Of a DNA stretch of 31,093 bases, positions 7,073 through 16,175 are shown piece by piece; position 1 is the stretch's first letter, and the number at the start of each line of letters is the position of its first letter. The DNA is taken from assembly GCA_041694515.1 (NCBI GenBank), contig JASMSZ010000155.1, positions 1 through 31,093 on the forward strand, read 5' to 3'. The notes beneath the pieces are model-generated. The model made no database searches, was not told where the DNA came from, and worked only from the letters and a program-made list of their open reading frames with translations. Both the position numbers and the translations under genes were made by a program. Origin of the DNA: Halanaerobium sp041694515 (GTDB taxonomy: Bacteria > Bacillota > Halanaerobiia > Halanaerobiales > Halanaerobiaceae).

Positions 7073-8607
7073 TGAGCTGGATGAATATTGAACTTATTTT
7101 ATTGATTGCTCTGCCTGCAGTGATTGCAGTGATTATGGCCTTTAGTTCTTCTTTTAAGCATCAAACTCGAAATATTCTGGCAGTTACAGGGGCCGGGATA
7201 GAACTTTATTTAGTTTTTTCTTTATTGATCTTTAATTTTGAAGCTGTCAAAAGTTCTAATTTTTTTCTCCAGTTTACCATTGGCTATAGTAATACACCTT
7301 TTGTAATTAATTTTGCCATGGATAATTTGAGCCTTTTATTTTCATTAATTGTGACAGCGGCTGTATTTTTAATAGTTATTTTTTCAACCCAGTATATCAG
7401 AGATCAGGAAAATATATATTTTGCCCTTTTCTTTTTAGTTTTAGCTTCAATTCAGGGCACTATTTTAACTGCGGATCTTTTTACATTATATTTATTTATT
7501 GAGGCGATTACGATTTTTACAACTCCTTTAATCTCTTTTAATAAAACAGAGAAAACGACCAGAGCTGCCATGCAGTATTTATTTTATGGAATTACCGGGG
7601 GAGTATTTTTCTTTATTTCGATTATCCTTATTTACTTCAATCTGGGAACCCTTAAGATGGCTGCAGTAGCTGAGTCTTTTGTTCTGATTTCTACACCAAT
7701 GCAGTTAACAATTATTATTTTCTTTTTGCTGGCTTTAATTATTAAGCTGGGGATTTTTCCGATTCACTTCTGGCTGCCCAGGGCGCACAGTGCCTGTCCG
7801 GCACCGATCAGTGCTCTGCTTTCGGGAGTACTTTTAAAGGTTTATCTTTACATATTTATGCGTTTGTTCTGGACGATGATTGCCTTTGATTTTTTAGTGG
7901 AGCTGCATTTAAGTACCTTTGTGCTGGATCTGGCATTAGTCTCCAGCCTGATTGGTCATGTTTTTGCCCTGCAGGCAGATGAATTAAAGAAAATGCTTGC
8001 TTATTCAAGTATCGGTCATATTGGTATGATTTTAGCAGTATTAATGCTGAATACAGAAGCGGCTTTTTATGGAGGTCTGCTGCACGTTACTGCCCACATG
8101 ATGATGAAGTCCGGGCTCTTTTTGAGCAGTGGTTATCTGCTCAGAACAACACTTTCTCACCATATAGATGACTTAAAGGGAATTGGTCATAAAAATAGGC
8201 TGGTCTTTATTGCCTTTATAATTATCTGTCTGGGAACAATTGGTATGCCGCCTTTAATTGGTTTTGTCAGCAAGTGGTTTGTACTGCTTGCTTTTTTAGA
8301 GGCCCGTCATTATTTTGGTGCTTTTGTAGTTGGTGCCGGAAGTATAATTGCTCTTATCTATTATCTTCGTTATATCTCTCAGGCTTATGAGACCGTAAAA
8401 TCAGAGAGTAAAACTCTGCGGGAAGAACTGATTTCCTTAAAAGCATTTTTTAAATCTACAAATATCATGAAAAATGTGATCTATCTTTTTACCCTGCTGA
8501 TTATTTTCTTTGGCCTGGGGTACAAAATTTTTGAAATGCCGATTAATACAGCAATTTTTGAACTATTAAATCCGCAGAAATATATTGAGCTTGTTCTGGG
8601 AGGTTGA
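7072..8607 (+). CDS. MrpD/NuoM-like proton-conducting antiporter subunit, first copy
   Basis: A 511-residue, roughly 14-helix protein of the NuoL/M/N-MrpA/D family. Charged membrane residues typical of ion translocation are present: Glu in YLFIEAITIF, Lys in IKLGIFPIHFWLP, Lys in DELKKMLAYSSIGHIG, and HVTAHMMMKSGLF. It is clearly paralogous to the next gene: both share SSIGHIGMILAV, GFxSKWxVLxAFLEAR and the same C-terminal ending YIELVLGG. MrpD is the closest single label, but the operon has three such subunits and no full-length MrpA, so exact role assignment is uncertain. Confidence 0.9.
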   Translation: MSWMNIELILLIALPAVIAVIMAFSSSFKHQTRNILAVTGAGIELYLVFSLLIFNFEAVKSSNFFLQFTIGYSNTPFVINFAMDNLSLLFSLIVTAAVFLIVIFSTQYIRDQENIYFALFFLVLASIQGTILTADLFTLYLFIEAITIFTTPLISFNKTEKTTRAAMQYLFYGITGGVFFFISIILIYFNLGTLKMAAVAESFVLISTPMQLTIIIFFLLALIIKLGIFPIHFWLPRAHSACPAPISALLSGVLLKVYLYIFMRLFWTMIAFDFLVELHLSTFVLDLALVSSLIGHVFALQADELKKMLAYSSIGHIGMILAVLMLNTEAAFYGGLLHVTAHMMMKSGLFLSSGYLLRTTLSHHIDDLKGIGHKNRLVFIAFIIICLGTIGMPPLIGFVSKWFVLLAFLEARHYFGAFVVGAGSIIALIYYLRYISQAYETVKSESKTLREELISLKAFFKSTNIMKNVIYLFTLLIIFFGLGYKIFEMPINTAIFELLNPQKYIELVLGG

Positions 8608-8610
8608 TTA

Positions 8611-10143
8611 ATGGATATTAAAATTTTATTTTTGATTTTAGTACCTCTGGGTACCGCCTTTTTGATTCCCTTTATTGATTTGATTAATGCTAAATTAAGG
8701 CGCTTTTTTGTCCTGCTCGGAATTTTACTGGAATCATATTTAATTATAAGTATTATAATAAATAATTTTCAAAGCCTCAGAGAGGGAGAGTTTTTTCTGC
8801 AGTATTATCTTGGAGGCTGGCAGCCGCCGCTTGGAATTACTCTGGCAATGGATGGTTTGAGTCTTTTATTTGCTGTAATTACAGCTTTGAGTCTTTTTCT
8901 GATAGTTATTTATTCTATTGGTTATATCGGGCACCATGAGGGTAAATATTATGTGCTTTACTTTTTAATAACAGCTGCTTCGATGGGAGTTGTTTTAACT
9001 GCAGATATCTTCAATATTTATGTTTTTATTGAGATGCTGACTATAACCTCTGGTGCTCTAATTGGGTTTAAAAGGAGTCAGGAAGCCAGTGCGGCAGCGA
9101 TTAAATATTTGATTTATAATGTTCTGGCCGGCTTACTTTTTTTCCTGGGTGTACTTTTGATTTATTTCAATCTGGGAACTTTAAATATGGCAGATATCTC
9201 CCAGAATTTTGCTTCCCTGGAAAGTGGAATTCAACTTTTTATTTCAGCTATTTTTCTGACAGCAATTTTAATCAAAATGGGTATTTTCCCCTTCCTGTTC
9301 TGGCTGCCCAAAAGTTATGATACTGCTCCATCACCGGTTACGGCTGTTTTATCAGGTGTGCTTTCAAAGATTTATTTGTATATTTTTATTAGGATTTTCT
9401 GGACTGTAATTGGTTTTGAAACTCTGGTGGCCTTAAATTTAAATGTGCTGCTGCTTAATCTGGCTCTGTTTTCTTCATTTTTGGGTCATGTTTTTGCCCT
9501 GCAGTCCAATAATATTAAGCGGCTTTTAGGTTATTCCAGTATTGGTCATATTGGAATGATTCTTGCTGTGATTATGCTGAATACTGATGCCGGTTTTTAT
9601 GGAGGTCTGCTGCACATTATCAGCCACATGTTTATGAAAGCGGGACTTTTTGTAGCCTGCGGTTATCTACTGCAGTATACCCGCTCACATGCTTACCGGG
9701 ATTTTAAAGGAGTAGGATTAAGGAACAGATCGGTATTTATCGCTTTTATAGTACTTCTTTTAAGTATGATTGGAATGCCGCCTCTGCTTGGATTTGCCAG
9801 TAAATGGTATGTTTTAATGGCCTTTTTAGAGGCCCGCAGTTATTTTGGTGCCTTTATTGTGATTTTTGGCAGTTTAACAGCAGTAATCTATTATTTACGC
9901 TACATAGCCAAGGGCTTTGAAGAGGTTAAATTAACTGAAGCTGACTTAAGAGAAGAAATCTACAGCAGACCACTTTTATCAGTTTTATACAGAGAGAAGA
10001 TAGTAAGTTTTATTACTTATGCCTATACAGCAATTATTGTGGGTTTTGGCCTTGCTTTTAGATTTTTTGATCTACCGCTTAGAATGTCAATTGATAGTAT
10101 AATGAATGTAGAAAGATATATAGAATTAGTGTTGGGGGGTTAA
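8611..10143 (+). CDS. MrpD/NuoM-like proton-conducting antiporter subunit, second copy
   Basis: A 510-residue paralogue of the preceding gene with the same helix layout and key residues: Glu in VFIEMLTITSG, Lys in IKMGIFPFLFWLP, Lys in NNIKRLLGYSSIGHIG, and HIISHMFMKAGLF. It starts three bases after the previous stop, with GGGAGG inside the end of the upstream gene as ribosome site. The two proteins are collinear from end to end, best explained by an old tandem duplication. Both copies keep the charged translocation residues, so both are probably active. Confidence 0.9.
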   Translation: MDIKILFLILVPLGTAFLIPFIDLINAKLRRFFVLLGILLESYLIISIIINNFQSLREGEFFLQYYLGGWQPPLGITLAMDGLSLLFAVITALSLFLIVIYSIGYIGHHEGKYYVLYFLITAASMGVVLTADIFNIYVFIEMLTITSGALIGFKRSQEASAAAIKYLIYNVLAGLLFFLGVLLIYFNLGTLNMADISQNFASLESGIQLFISAIFLTAILIKMGIFPFLFWLPKSYDTAPSPVTAVLSGVLSKIYLYIFIRIFWTVIGFETLVALNLNVLLLNLALFSSFLGHVFALQSNNIKRLLGYSSIGHIGMILAVIMLNTDAGFYGGLLHIISHMFMKAGLFVACGYLLQYTRSHAYRDFKGVGLRNRSVFIAFIVLLLSMIGMPPLLGFASKWYVLMAFLEARSYFGAFIVIFGSLTAVIYYLRYIAKGFEEVKLTEADLREEIYSRPLLSVLYREKIVSFITYAYTAIIVGFGLAFRFFDLPLRMSIDSIMNVERYIELVLGG

Positions 10144-10147
10144 GAGT

Positions 10148-11689
10148 ATGGCTGTTATCTGGCAGCAGTTTTTGGCAAGTTTTCAATTTGATAGTTTTTT
10201 TCCGCTGCTGGCTGAGGTAGGAGTGATTTTAACTCTGATGACAGCTCTGGCAGCCTGGAATTATATCAAAGAAAATAAGTTCTGGTATTATGCCCTGACT
10301 TTAGTATATTTATTAAGTACTCTGGCTGTAGTTTTAACTAATGACTGGTTTTTCTTCCTTTTTGCCTGGGAGATGGTAACTCTGTCCACCACCTTTATGC
10401 TGGCCTGGAGTGACTGGAAGCTGGTTCGTCAGTATTTTGTAATTCAGTTCAGCGGCAGCAGTATTTTGCTTTTTGGTGTCCTGGCGGCAAATGCCTTTGG
10501 CTATCCGGAGATTGGAGTAATTGACTCTGTTCCGCTGCAGTTTTTATTAATTATGGGTATTGGAATGAAAAGTGGTCTCTTTTTATTCCATTTCTGGCTG
10601 CCTCCAATTCACTCAGAGGCTCCGGCCCCGGTTAGTGCAATTTTATCCGGCTGGGTAGTTAAGCTCGGCTACATATTTTTGCTGAAAATCATTCCAATGG
10701 AAACTGGAAATACTTTTCTCTTCCTGCTGGGTCTGGTAATGATAGTTTATGCCGGCTGGCAGGCTCTGCGCTCTGCTGATTTAAAAATTATGCTGGCTTA
10801 TTCTACAGTCAGTCAGCTTGGTTTTATTGCTCTGGCAATTGGTACCGGTGGTCAATATGCTTTTTATGGAGCTGTACTGCATATTATTGCTCATGGATTT
10901 GCCAAAACTACTCTCTTTATCAGCAGTGGTATCTGGCAGAGGGAATATGGGACCAGGATTATTTATGATTTTAAGGATACAGTCAGCCGCAGACCCATCA
11001 CCTCAGCAGCAGCAATTTTGAGTTTTGCTTCTCTGGGAGCTGTAGTTTTTACAGCCGGTTATAACAGTAAATATTTAATTAAATCTGCTCAGACTCCTGG
11101 TTTACTGACAGCGGCAGTTTTCTTTCTGCTGGGACTTTTAAGTTTCCTCTATGCAGGCAGGGTTCTTTACTGGCTTTTTGTTAAGGATCAGGACTACAGT
11201 AATTTTATTGCTGACTTAAAACAGGGTTTTAATCACTATCAAATTTATACTCAGGATGTTCTGGCTCTTATGATAGGAATGCTGGGAATTATTGTAGTTG
11301 GTTTCTGGCCTGAGATGCCGGGAGAAATCTTATCCAGCCTGGTGCAAAAAGATTTTCATCTTTTAAGTGGGCTGCGAGATACTCTGATTTATCTGGGAAT
11401 TTCAGCCTATTTATTTTATAATAAGACTGGATTTAGGGTGGAAGCAAGAGGAAATCTTTCGCTGGAAAATTATCTGCAGCTATTTTTAAACTTTTTATAC
11501 GGACTGAGCCGAAAAAGTGTTAAATTTGATACTGAGAAAATTTTCGAAACTTTTTTCTATAATGCAATCTTTAATGCTTCTAAAAAGCTGCACGACTTTG
11601 TTTATCAGGACTTTACAATACAGTTGTTATGGATTCCGATTTTTATGACGATTCTTTTACTCTGGCAGCAGATTTACAGTTATTTTTAA
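10148..11689 (+). CDS. NuoL/MrpA-like antiporter subunit, third copy with C-terminal extension
   Basis: A 513-residue, more divergent member of the same family. Charged residues include Glu in FAWEMVTLSTTF, Lys in GIGMKSGLFLFHFWLP, Lys in ADLKIMLAYSTVSQLGF, and HIIAHGFAKTTLF. Unlike the two preceding copies it ends with an amphipathic stretch (residues ~440-490) followed by a last hydrophobic helix, reminiscent of the lateral arm of NuoL or HyfB-type proteins (inference). GGGGGG precedes the ATG. It is the last gene of the operon. No quinone-oxidoreductase or hydrogenase subunits follow, supporting an antiporter rather than a respiratory complex. Confidence 0.85.
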   Translation: MAVIWQQFLASFQFDSFFPLLAEVGVILTLMTALAAWNYIKENKFWYYALTLVYLLSTLAVVLTNDWFFFLFAWEMVTLSTTFMLAWSDWKLVRQYFVIQFSGSSILLFGVLAANAFGYPEIGVIDSVPLQFLLIMGIGMKSGLFLFHFWLPPIHSEAPAPVSAILSGWVVKLGYIFLLKIIPMETGNTFLFLLGLVMIVYAGWQALRSADLKIMLAYSTVSQLGFIALAIGTGGQYAFYGAVLHIIAHGFAKTTLFISSGIWQREYGTRIIYDFKDTVSRRPITSAAAILSFASLGAVVFTAGYNSKYLIKSAQTPGLLTAAVFFLLGLLSFLYAGRVLYWLFVKDQDYSNFIADLKQGFNHYQIYTQDVLALMIGMLGIIVVGFWPEMPGEILSSLVQKDFHLLSGLRDTLIYLGISAYLFYNKTGFRVEARGNLSLENYLQLFLNFLYGLSRKSVKFDTEKIFETFFYNAIFNASKKLHDFVYQDFTIQLLWIPIFMTILLLWQQIYSYF

Positions 11690-11784
11690 ATTTGAAAATT
11701 TTACTTTAAAAATAATATTCTTGACTTATTAAAATATGGTAAAACATTTACAATCACTAATCAAAAAGTTTGAGGTGAAATGAA

Positions 11785-12981
11785 ATGAAGGAAGCTAATC
11801 TCAGTCAGAAAATAAAAGAAAAAGCAGCAGCAGTTGAGGATCAGATAATTAAAATTAGACACCAGATCCATCAAAATCCAGAGCTTTCTTTTGCAGAAAA
11901 AGAAACAGCAGCTCTGGCAGCAGCAGAAATGAAGAAATTAGGATTTGAAGTAAGAGAGAATATTTTTGGGACTGGAGTCACTGCTACTTTTAAAAACAGC
12001 AGTGATTCTGAGGCTAAAACTCTTTTAATCAGGGCTGATATGGATGCTCTGCCGGTAGAAGAAAAAAATGAGCTTAAGTTTAAATCAGCAAAGGAAGGTA
12101 TTATGCATGCCTGTGGTCATGATGGACATACTGCTATTTTAATTGGAACTGCAGTGGTGCTCAAAGAAATGGCCGCAGATTTTAATGGTAATTTAAAATT
12201 TCTTTTTCAACCGGGGGAGGAGACCTCAGGTGGGGCTGAAGGGATGATCAAAGAGGGAGTGCTTAAAAACCCTGATGTTGATGCAGCAATGGGCCTTCAT
12301 CTCTGGGGGAGCAGTCCTGAGGGAGTTGTAGAGTACAAAAGTGGTCCTTTTATGGCCTCACCTGACCGTTTTGATTTAAAAATAATCGGGAGGGGTGGAC
12401 ATGCAGCCCGACCGCAGAATACCATTGATCCAATTCCAATCGGGGCTGAAATTATTTCTGCACTGCAGACAATTGTCAGCCGCCGGATTGATCCTCTAGA
12501 GTCAGCAGTTATTTCTGTCTGTAATTTTGAAGCAGGCAGCACCCATAATGTGATTCCTGATCTGGCAGTAATAAAGGCCACAGTTCGTTCTTTAAAAAGT
12601 GACATCCGTCAGCAGCTGGCAGCAAATATAGAAAAAGCAATTAAAAATATCTGTGATATTTATGGTGCAGATTATGAATTCAATTATATTTTTGGTTATC
12701 CACCGGTGGTCAATGATTCTGAGATGACAAAAATTGTAGCGGAAGCAGCAGCCAAGGTGCTGGGTAAGAGTCGGGTTCGAGAAAAAGAAAAAGCTGAAAT
12801 GGGAGGAGAAGATTTTTCTTATTTTGGCAGAGAAGTTCCAGCAGTTTTTTATTACCTGGGGATTGCTCCGGAAGGTAAAATAATAAACCATCATCAGTCG
12901 GATTTTAAATTTAATGATTCGGTTTTAAAAGATGGTGCTGCTGTAATGGCTCAGGCTGCCGTAGATTTTTTAAATTCTTAA
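11785..12981 (+). CDS. M20D-family amidohydrolase (N-acyl amino acid / hippurate type)
   Basis: A 398-residue cytoplasmic peptidase-M20 subfamily D enzyme, which removes an acyl group from an N-acylated amino acid or related amide using a dinuclear metal centre. Visible residues: D85 (RADMDALP), C110 and H112 (HACGHDGH, 108-115), E145 and E146 (FQPGEET), H172 (GLHLWG), and GGEDFSYF near the C-terminus. The Cys ligand is typical of subfamily D. The dimerisation insert lies at about residues 185-290 (GRGGHAARPQ). The gene stands alone after a 95-base gap with TGAGGTGAAA upstream. The substrate is not specified by sequence. Confidence 0.9.
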   Translation: MKEANLSQKIKEKAAAVEDQIIKIRHQIHQNPELSFAEKETAALAAAEMKKLGFEVRENIFGTGVTATFKNSSDSEAKTLLIRADMDALPVEEKNELKFKSAKEGIMHACGHDGHTAILIGTAVVLKEMAADFNGNLKFLFQPGEETSGGAEGMIKEGVLKNPDVDAAMGLHLWGSSPEGVVEYKSGPFMASPDRFDLKIIGRGGHAARPQNTIDPIPIGAEIISALQTIVSRRIDPLESAVISVCNFEAGSTHNVIPDLAVIKATVRSLKSDIRQQLAANIEKAIKNICDIYGADYEFNYIFGYPPVVNDSEMTKIVAEAAAKVLGKSRVREKEKAEMGGEDFSYFGREVPAVFYYLGIAPEGKIINHHQSDFKFNDSVLKDGAAVMAQAAVDFLNS

Positions 12982-13056
12982 ACTAAAATTATATACAGTA
13001 ATTTATTTAGAACTAAGACAGGGTAAAGCAATATTGCTGGAAGAGGGGATAGTATA

Positions 13057-13968
13057 ATGAACAGTGATAAAACTATTTTAATAGTAGATGACAGCAAATT
13101 GAATATACAGGTATTAAGTGATATATTAAAAGAAAAGTCATACAGAATTGCTTCAGCCAGAAGTGGAATGATGGCTCTAGAATTTGTAAATATGAATAAA
13201 CCTGATCTGATGCTGCTTGATATAATGATGCCTGAAATTGATGGTTTTGAAGTCTGCCGCCGTTTAAAGGCTGACCCCGAATCTGCAAATATTCCAATTA
13301 TTTTTATTAGCGGCCTTGATAAAAGCAAGGATATTGTTAAGGGATTTAAAGCAGGAGCAGTAGATTATATAATTAAACCTTTTCAAAAAGAAGTTGTTCT
13401 GGCAAGAGTTAGTACCCATTTAAAACTCAGTGAGACTCAAAAAAAGCTAGAGAAAACTAATTCTGAACTAAAAGAACTTCTGAAGGAAGTAGAGTATTTA
13501 TCCTTCCACGATGAAATGACAGGATTATATAATAGAAGATACTTTGAAAATGAATTGACCAGACTATCTACTTCCCGCAGACTGCCGATTACCCTGATGG
13601 TGGCTGATATGGACAGGCTAAAAATTATTAATGATAATTATGGCCATAAAACGGGAGATCAGTATATCAAGGGGATAGCAGAAGTTTTAAAAAAGTCAAG
13701 TCGGGATGAAGATATAGTCGCCAGAATTGGGGGAGATGAATTTGCAATTATTCTGCCGGAAACAGGTTTTGAAGCTGCTGATAAAATCTATCAGCGGATT
13801 AAATTTAATTTAAAGAAATATAATCAGCAGCAGGAGCTGGTAGAAGAGCTTAAATTATCACTTGGTTTTGCTGTCAAAACAAAAAAAGAACAGAATTTAG
13901 ATCAGATATTTAAAAAAGCCGATAAAATAATGTATAATAATAAGAGTAAGAAGAGTTTTTCTGAATAA
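13057..13968 (+). CDS. Response regulator with GGDEF output (probable diguanylate cyclase)
   Basis: 303 residues. An N-terminal receiver domain has the acidic pair D11/D12, phosphoacceptor D55 (LMLLDIMMPE) and K107 (YIIKPF). A short coiled-coil linker (~120-148) follows, then a GGDEF domain. The active-site motif is intact (GGDEF at 225-229), as are FHDEMTGLYNRRYF and the inhibitory RxxD site (R216-D219) five residues before it, so the protein should make cyclic di-GMP and be subject to product inhibition. No partner histidine kinase is adjacent and no EAL or HD-GYP domain is in the window. GAGGGGAT precedes the ATG. Confidence 0.92.
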   Translation: MNSDKTILIVDDSKLNIQVLSDILKEKSYRIASARSGMMALEFVNMNKPDLMLLDIMMPEIDGFEVCRRLKADPESANIPIIFISGLDKSKDIVKGFKAGAVDYIIKPFQKEVVLARVSTHLKLSETQKKLEKTNSELKELLKEVEYLSFHDEMTGLYNRRYFENELTRLSTSRRLPITLMVADMDRLKIINDNYGHKTGDQYIKGIAEVLKKSSRDEDIVARIGGDEFAIILPETGFEAADKIYQRIKFNLKKYNQQQELVEELKLSLGFAVKTKKEQNLDQIFKKADKIMYNNKSKKSFSE

Positions 13969-13978
13969 AGAAATGAAC

Positions 13979-14002
13979 TAGTGAGTAGTGATTAGTGAGT
14001 AG
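13979..14002 (+). repeat. Heptamer tandem repeat TAGTGAG/TAGTGAT
   Basis: Three full units and a partial one (TAGTGAG, TAGTGAT, TAGTGAG, TAG) fill the gap between the GGDEF gene and the aminotransferase. It ends about 8 bases before the GGAGG of the next gene. It looks like a small intergenic short-sequence repeat that could change length by slippage. Confidence 0.6.
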
Positions 14003-14018
14003 AAATGGAGGCTGAAAT

Positions 14019-15233
14019 ATGGATTATATTAAAAAATCACTTAAGTTGCAAAATGTTTGTTATGACATTCGAGGACCGGTTCTGGATGAGGCTACGCGTT
14101 TAGAAGAAGAAGGATATAATATTTACAAGTTGAATATTGGGAACACAGCCCCTTTTGGTTTTAATGCCCCAGATGAGATTATTCATGATGTGATGTATAA
14201 TTTGAAAAATTCGCAGGGGTACTGTGAATCTAAAGGAATCTTTCCTGCCCGAAAAGCAGTTATGCAGTACTATCAGAAAAAGGGAATTATGGATGTGGAG
14301 ATTGATGACATTTATATCGGGAATGGTGTTAGTGAATTAATTACAATGGCAATGCAGGGACTTCTGGATGATGGAGATGAGGTTTTAATTCCGATGCCTG
14401 ATTACCCGCTCTGGACAGCTTCGGTAAATCTTGCCGGAGGTAAACCCGTCCATTATATCTGTGATGAACAGTCAAAGTGGTATCCCGATCTGGACGATAT
14501 TAAAGCTAAGATTAATGCTAATACAATGGCAATTGTGATTATCAATCCCAATAATCCGACAGGAGCCAATTATCCGGCAGAAATTTTAGAAGGAATTATT
14601 GAGATTGCTAAAGAAAACGAACTGATTATCTACAGTGATGAGATTTATGAAAAAATAACCTATAATGGGGTAGAACATACTTCAATTGCTACCCTGACTG
14701 AGGATGTACTGGTAGTTACTTTTAGCGGACTTTCTAAATCACATCGGGTTCCTGGATTTAGAGCCGGCTGGATGATGTTAAGTGGACAAAAATATCATGC
14801 AGAAAGTTATATTGAAGGTTTAAATATGCTTTCTTCTATGCGGCTCTGCAGTAATGTACCCTCTCAGTATGCTATCCAGACTTCTCTGGGGGGATATCAG
14901 AGTATTGATGATCTTGTGCTGCCGGGTGGTCGGCTTAAAGAACAGCGTGATTTAGCCCATAAGCTGCTGACAGATATATCGGGAATTAGCTGTGTTAAAC
15001 CGGAGGCGGGTCTGTATCTTTTTCCAAAAATTGAGATTGAGAGATTTAATATTACAAATGATGAACGTTTTATTTTTGATTTTTTAACTCAGGAGAAGGT
15101 GCTTTTAGTTCAGGGTAGTGGCTTTAATTGGCCAGAGCCCAATCACTTTAGACTTGTCTTTTTACCACCTGAAGAAGATTTAAAGATTGCTATTGGTCGT
15201 TTAAAGAAATTTTTAAGCACTTATAAACAGTAA
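14019..15233 (+). CDS. alaA: Alanine-glutamate type PLP aminotransferase (AlaA-like)
   Basis: A 404-residue fold-type I aminotransferase that closely resembles E. coli AlaA (405 residues), including LQNVCYDIRGPVLDEA near the start, NIGNTAPFGFNAPDE, YIGNGVSELI, and DYPLWTASVNLAGGKPVHY. The PLP lysine is K240 (SGLSKSHRVPGFRAGW), with INPNNPTGA at ~175-183 and YSDEIY at ~205-210 also binding cofactor. Expected reaction: pyruvate + glutamate = alanine + 2-oxoglutarate, an overflow route for amino groups in fermenters. ATG follows GGAGG. No terminator is seen between it and the next gene. Confidence 0.9.
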   Translation: MDYIKKSLKLQNVCYDIRGPVLDEATRLEEEGYNIYKLNIGNTAPFGFNAPDEIIHDVMYNLKNSQGYCESKGIFPARKAVMQYYQKKGIMDVEIDDIYIGNGVSELITMAMQGLLDDGDEVLIPMPDYPLWTASVNLAGGKPVHYICDEQSKWYPDLDDIKAKINANTMAIVIINPNNPTGANYPAEILEGIIEIAKENELIIYSDEIYEKITYNGVEHTSIATLTEDVLVVTFSGLSKSHRVPGFRAGWMMLSGQKYHAESYIEGLNMLSSMRLCSNVPSQYAIQTSLGGYQSIDDLVLPGGRLKEQRDLAHKLLTDISGISCVKPEAGLYLFPKIEIERFNITNDERFIFDFLTQEKVLLVQGSGFNWPEPNHFRLVFLPPEEDLKIAIGRLKKFLSTYKQ

Positions 15234-15277
15234 TCATTATAATTCTGTCAGAAAAGAAAAAATTAAGGATTGATTTG

Positions 15278-16060
15278 ATGTTAAAAAAATCATTTACAGC
15301 TTTAATGGCCTTAGTAGTTATACTTGGTGGTTCTTACTTTTATTTTAGCGGTCAGCAGGCAGCAGAAGTTTATATAGCAAGAGTAATTGATGGAGATACA
15401 GTTAAAACTGGAGCTGGTGATTCTATTCGGCTTTTAGGTGTTGACACTCCTGAGATTAACTGGGAAAATAATCAACAATCCGAGTTTTATGCTGAAGAGG
15501 CTAGAGAATTTACTTTAAAACATTTAAATAAACAGAATGTGTTGTTGGAGTATGATCAGGAAAGAGAAGACCAGTACGGCAGGATTTTAGCCTATATTTA
15601 TCAGGACGGCCAAAATTTTAATCAAATGCTGCTGGAAGCTGGTTATGCAACTTTGATGATAGTTGAGCCCAATGATAAATTCGAGGCCGAGTTTAAAAAT
15701 GCGGTCTCAGAAGCAAGAGAGGCCAGAAAGGGCATCTGGTCTCAGGTTCTGGAAATGGAAAAGTCTTTACCGGTAATTTCCTATCAGCAGGCTGAATTAT
15801 TTAGAGGTAAAAGGGTAATTGTAGAGGGGAAGATAGTCAATACTGCAGCCGCTGATTCGGTTAACTATCTAAACTTTTCTAAAGATTATCAAAACACACT
15901 TTCGCTGGTGATTTTTAACCGGGATTTAAATAAATTTGATTACCAGCCAGCAGAATATTTTTTGGATAAAAAAATTAAGGTTTTAGGAGAAATTGAGTTT
16001 TATCAGGGAAGTCCACAGATTATTGTTGATGATCCTCATGATATTTTGATTTTAGATTAA
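15278..16060 (+). CDS. Secreted or anchored thermonuclease (SNase) family protein with C-terminal OB-like domain
   Basis: 260 residues from ATG 15278. An N-terminal hydrophobic segment (~5-25) indicates export or anchoring. The staphylococcal-nuclease fold follows: ARVIDGDTVKTG, IRLLGVDTPEI with the first catalytic Arg, EREDQYGRILAYIY with the catalytic Glu and second Arg, and LLEAGYA. After residue ~170 a second domain ending GSPQIIVDDPHDI looks like a small nucleic-acid-binding OB fold. ATG 15278 is preferred over the adjacent TTG 15275 because AAGGA lies 9 bases upstream. Likely role: phosphodiester cleavage of extracellular nucleic acid (family inference). Confidence 0.88.
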   Translation: MLKKSFTALMALVVILGGSYFYFSGQQAAEVYIARVIDGDTVKTGAGDSIRLLGVDTPEINWENNQQSEFYAEEAREFTLKHLNKQNVLLEYDQEREDQYGRILAYIYQDGQNFNQMLLEAGYATLMIVEPNDKFEAEFKNAVSEAREARKGIWSQVLEMEKSLPVISYQQAELFRGKRVIVEGKIVNTAAADSVNYLNFSKDYQNTLSLVIFNRDLNKFDYQPAEYFLDKKIKVLGEIEFYQGSPQIIVDDPHDILILD

Positions 16061-16175
16061 TATTTTGATTTTTAGTTAAAAATTGAGAGTTAGTTCAATC
16101 AGAAGATAACGTCAAATAAAATATGATAGTTACCATAAAATGTAAGTAAATAGTAATAGAAAAGGAGGCTGACAG

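Noticed and set aside
4646..11689. Membrane-bound hydrogenase (Mbh/Mbs) or complex I operon
   Set aside because: Only antiporter-type subunits are present; no MbhJ/L/M/N or Nuo catalytic subunits follow, so the split MrpA parts are read as Mrp.
11721..11754. TTGACT with downstream TACAAT as promoter of the M20 gene
   Set aside because: Spacing is 22 bases, too long for sigma-A; no alternative -10 at 16-18 bases.
12592..12894. Long minus-strand frames antisense to the amidohydrolase and other genes (also near 12978-13328, 16443-16739, 23983-24249)
   Set aside because: They lie opposite well-supported genes, have no ribosome sites or family motifs, and show low-complexity composition.
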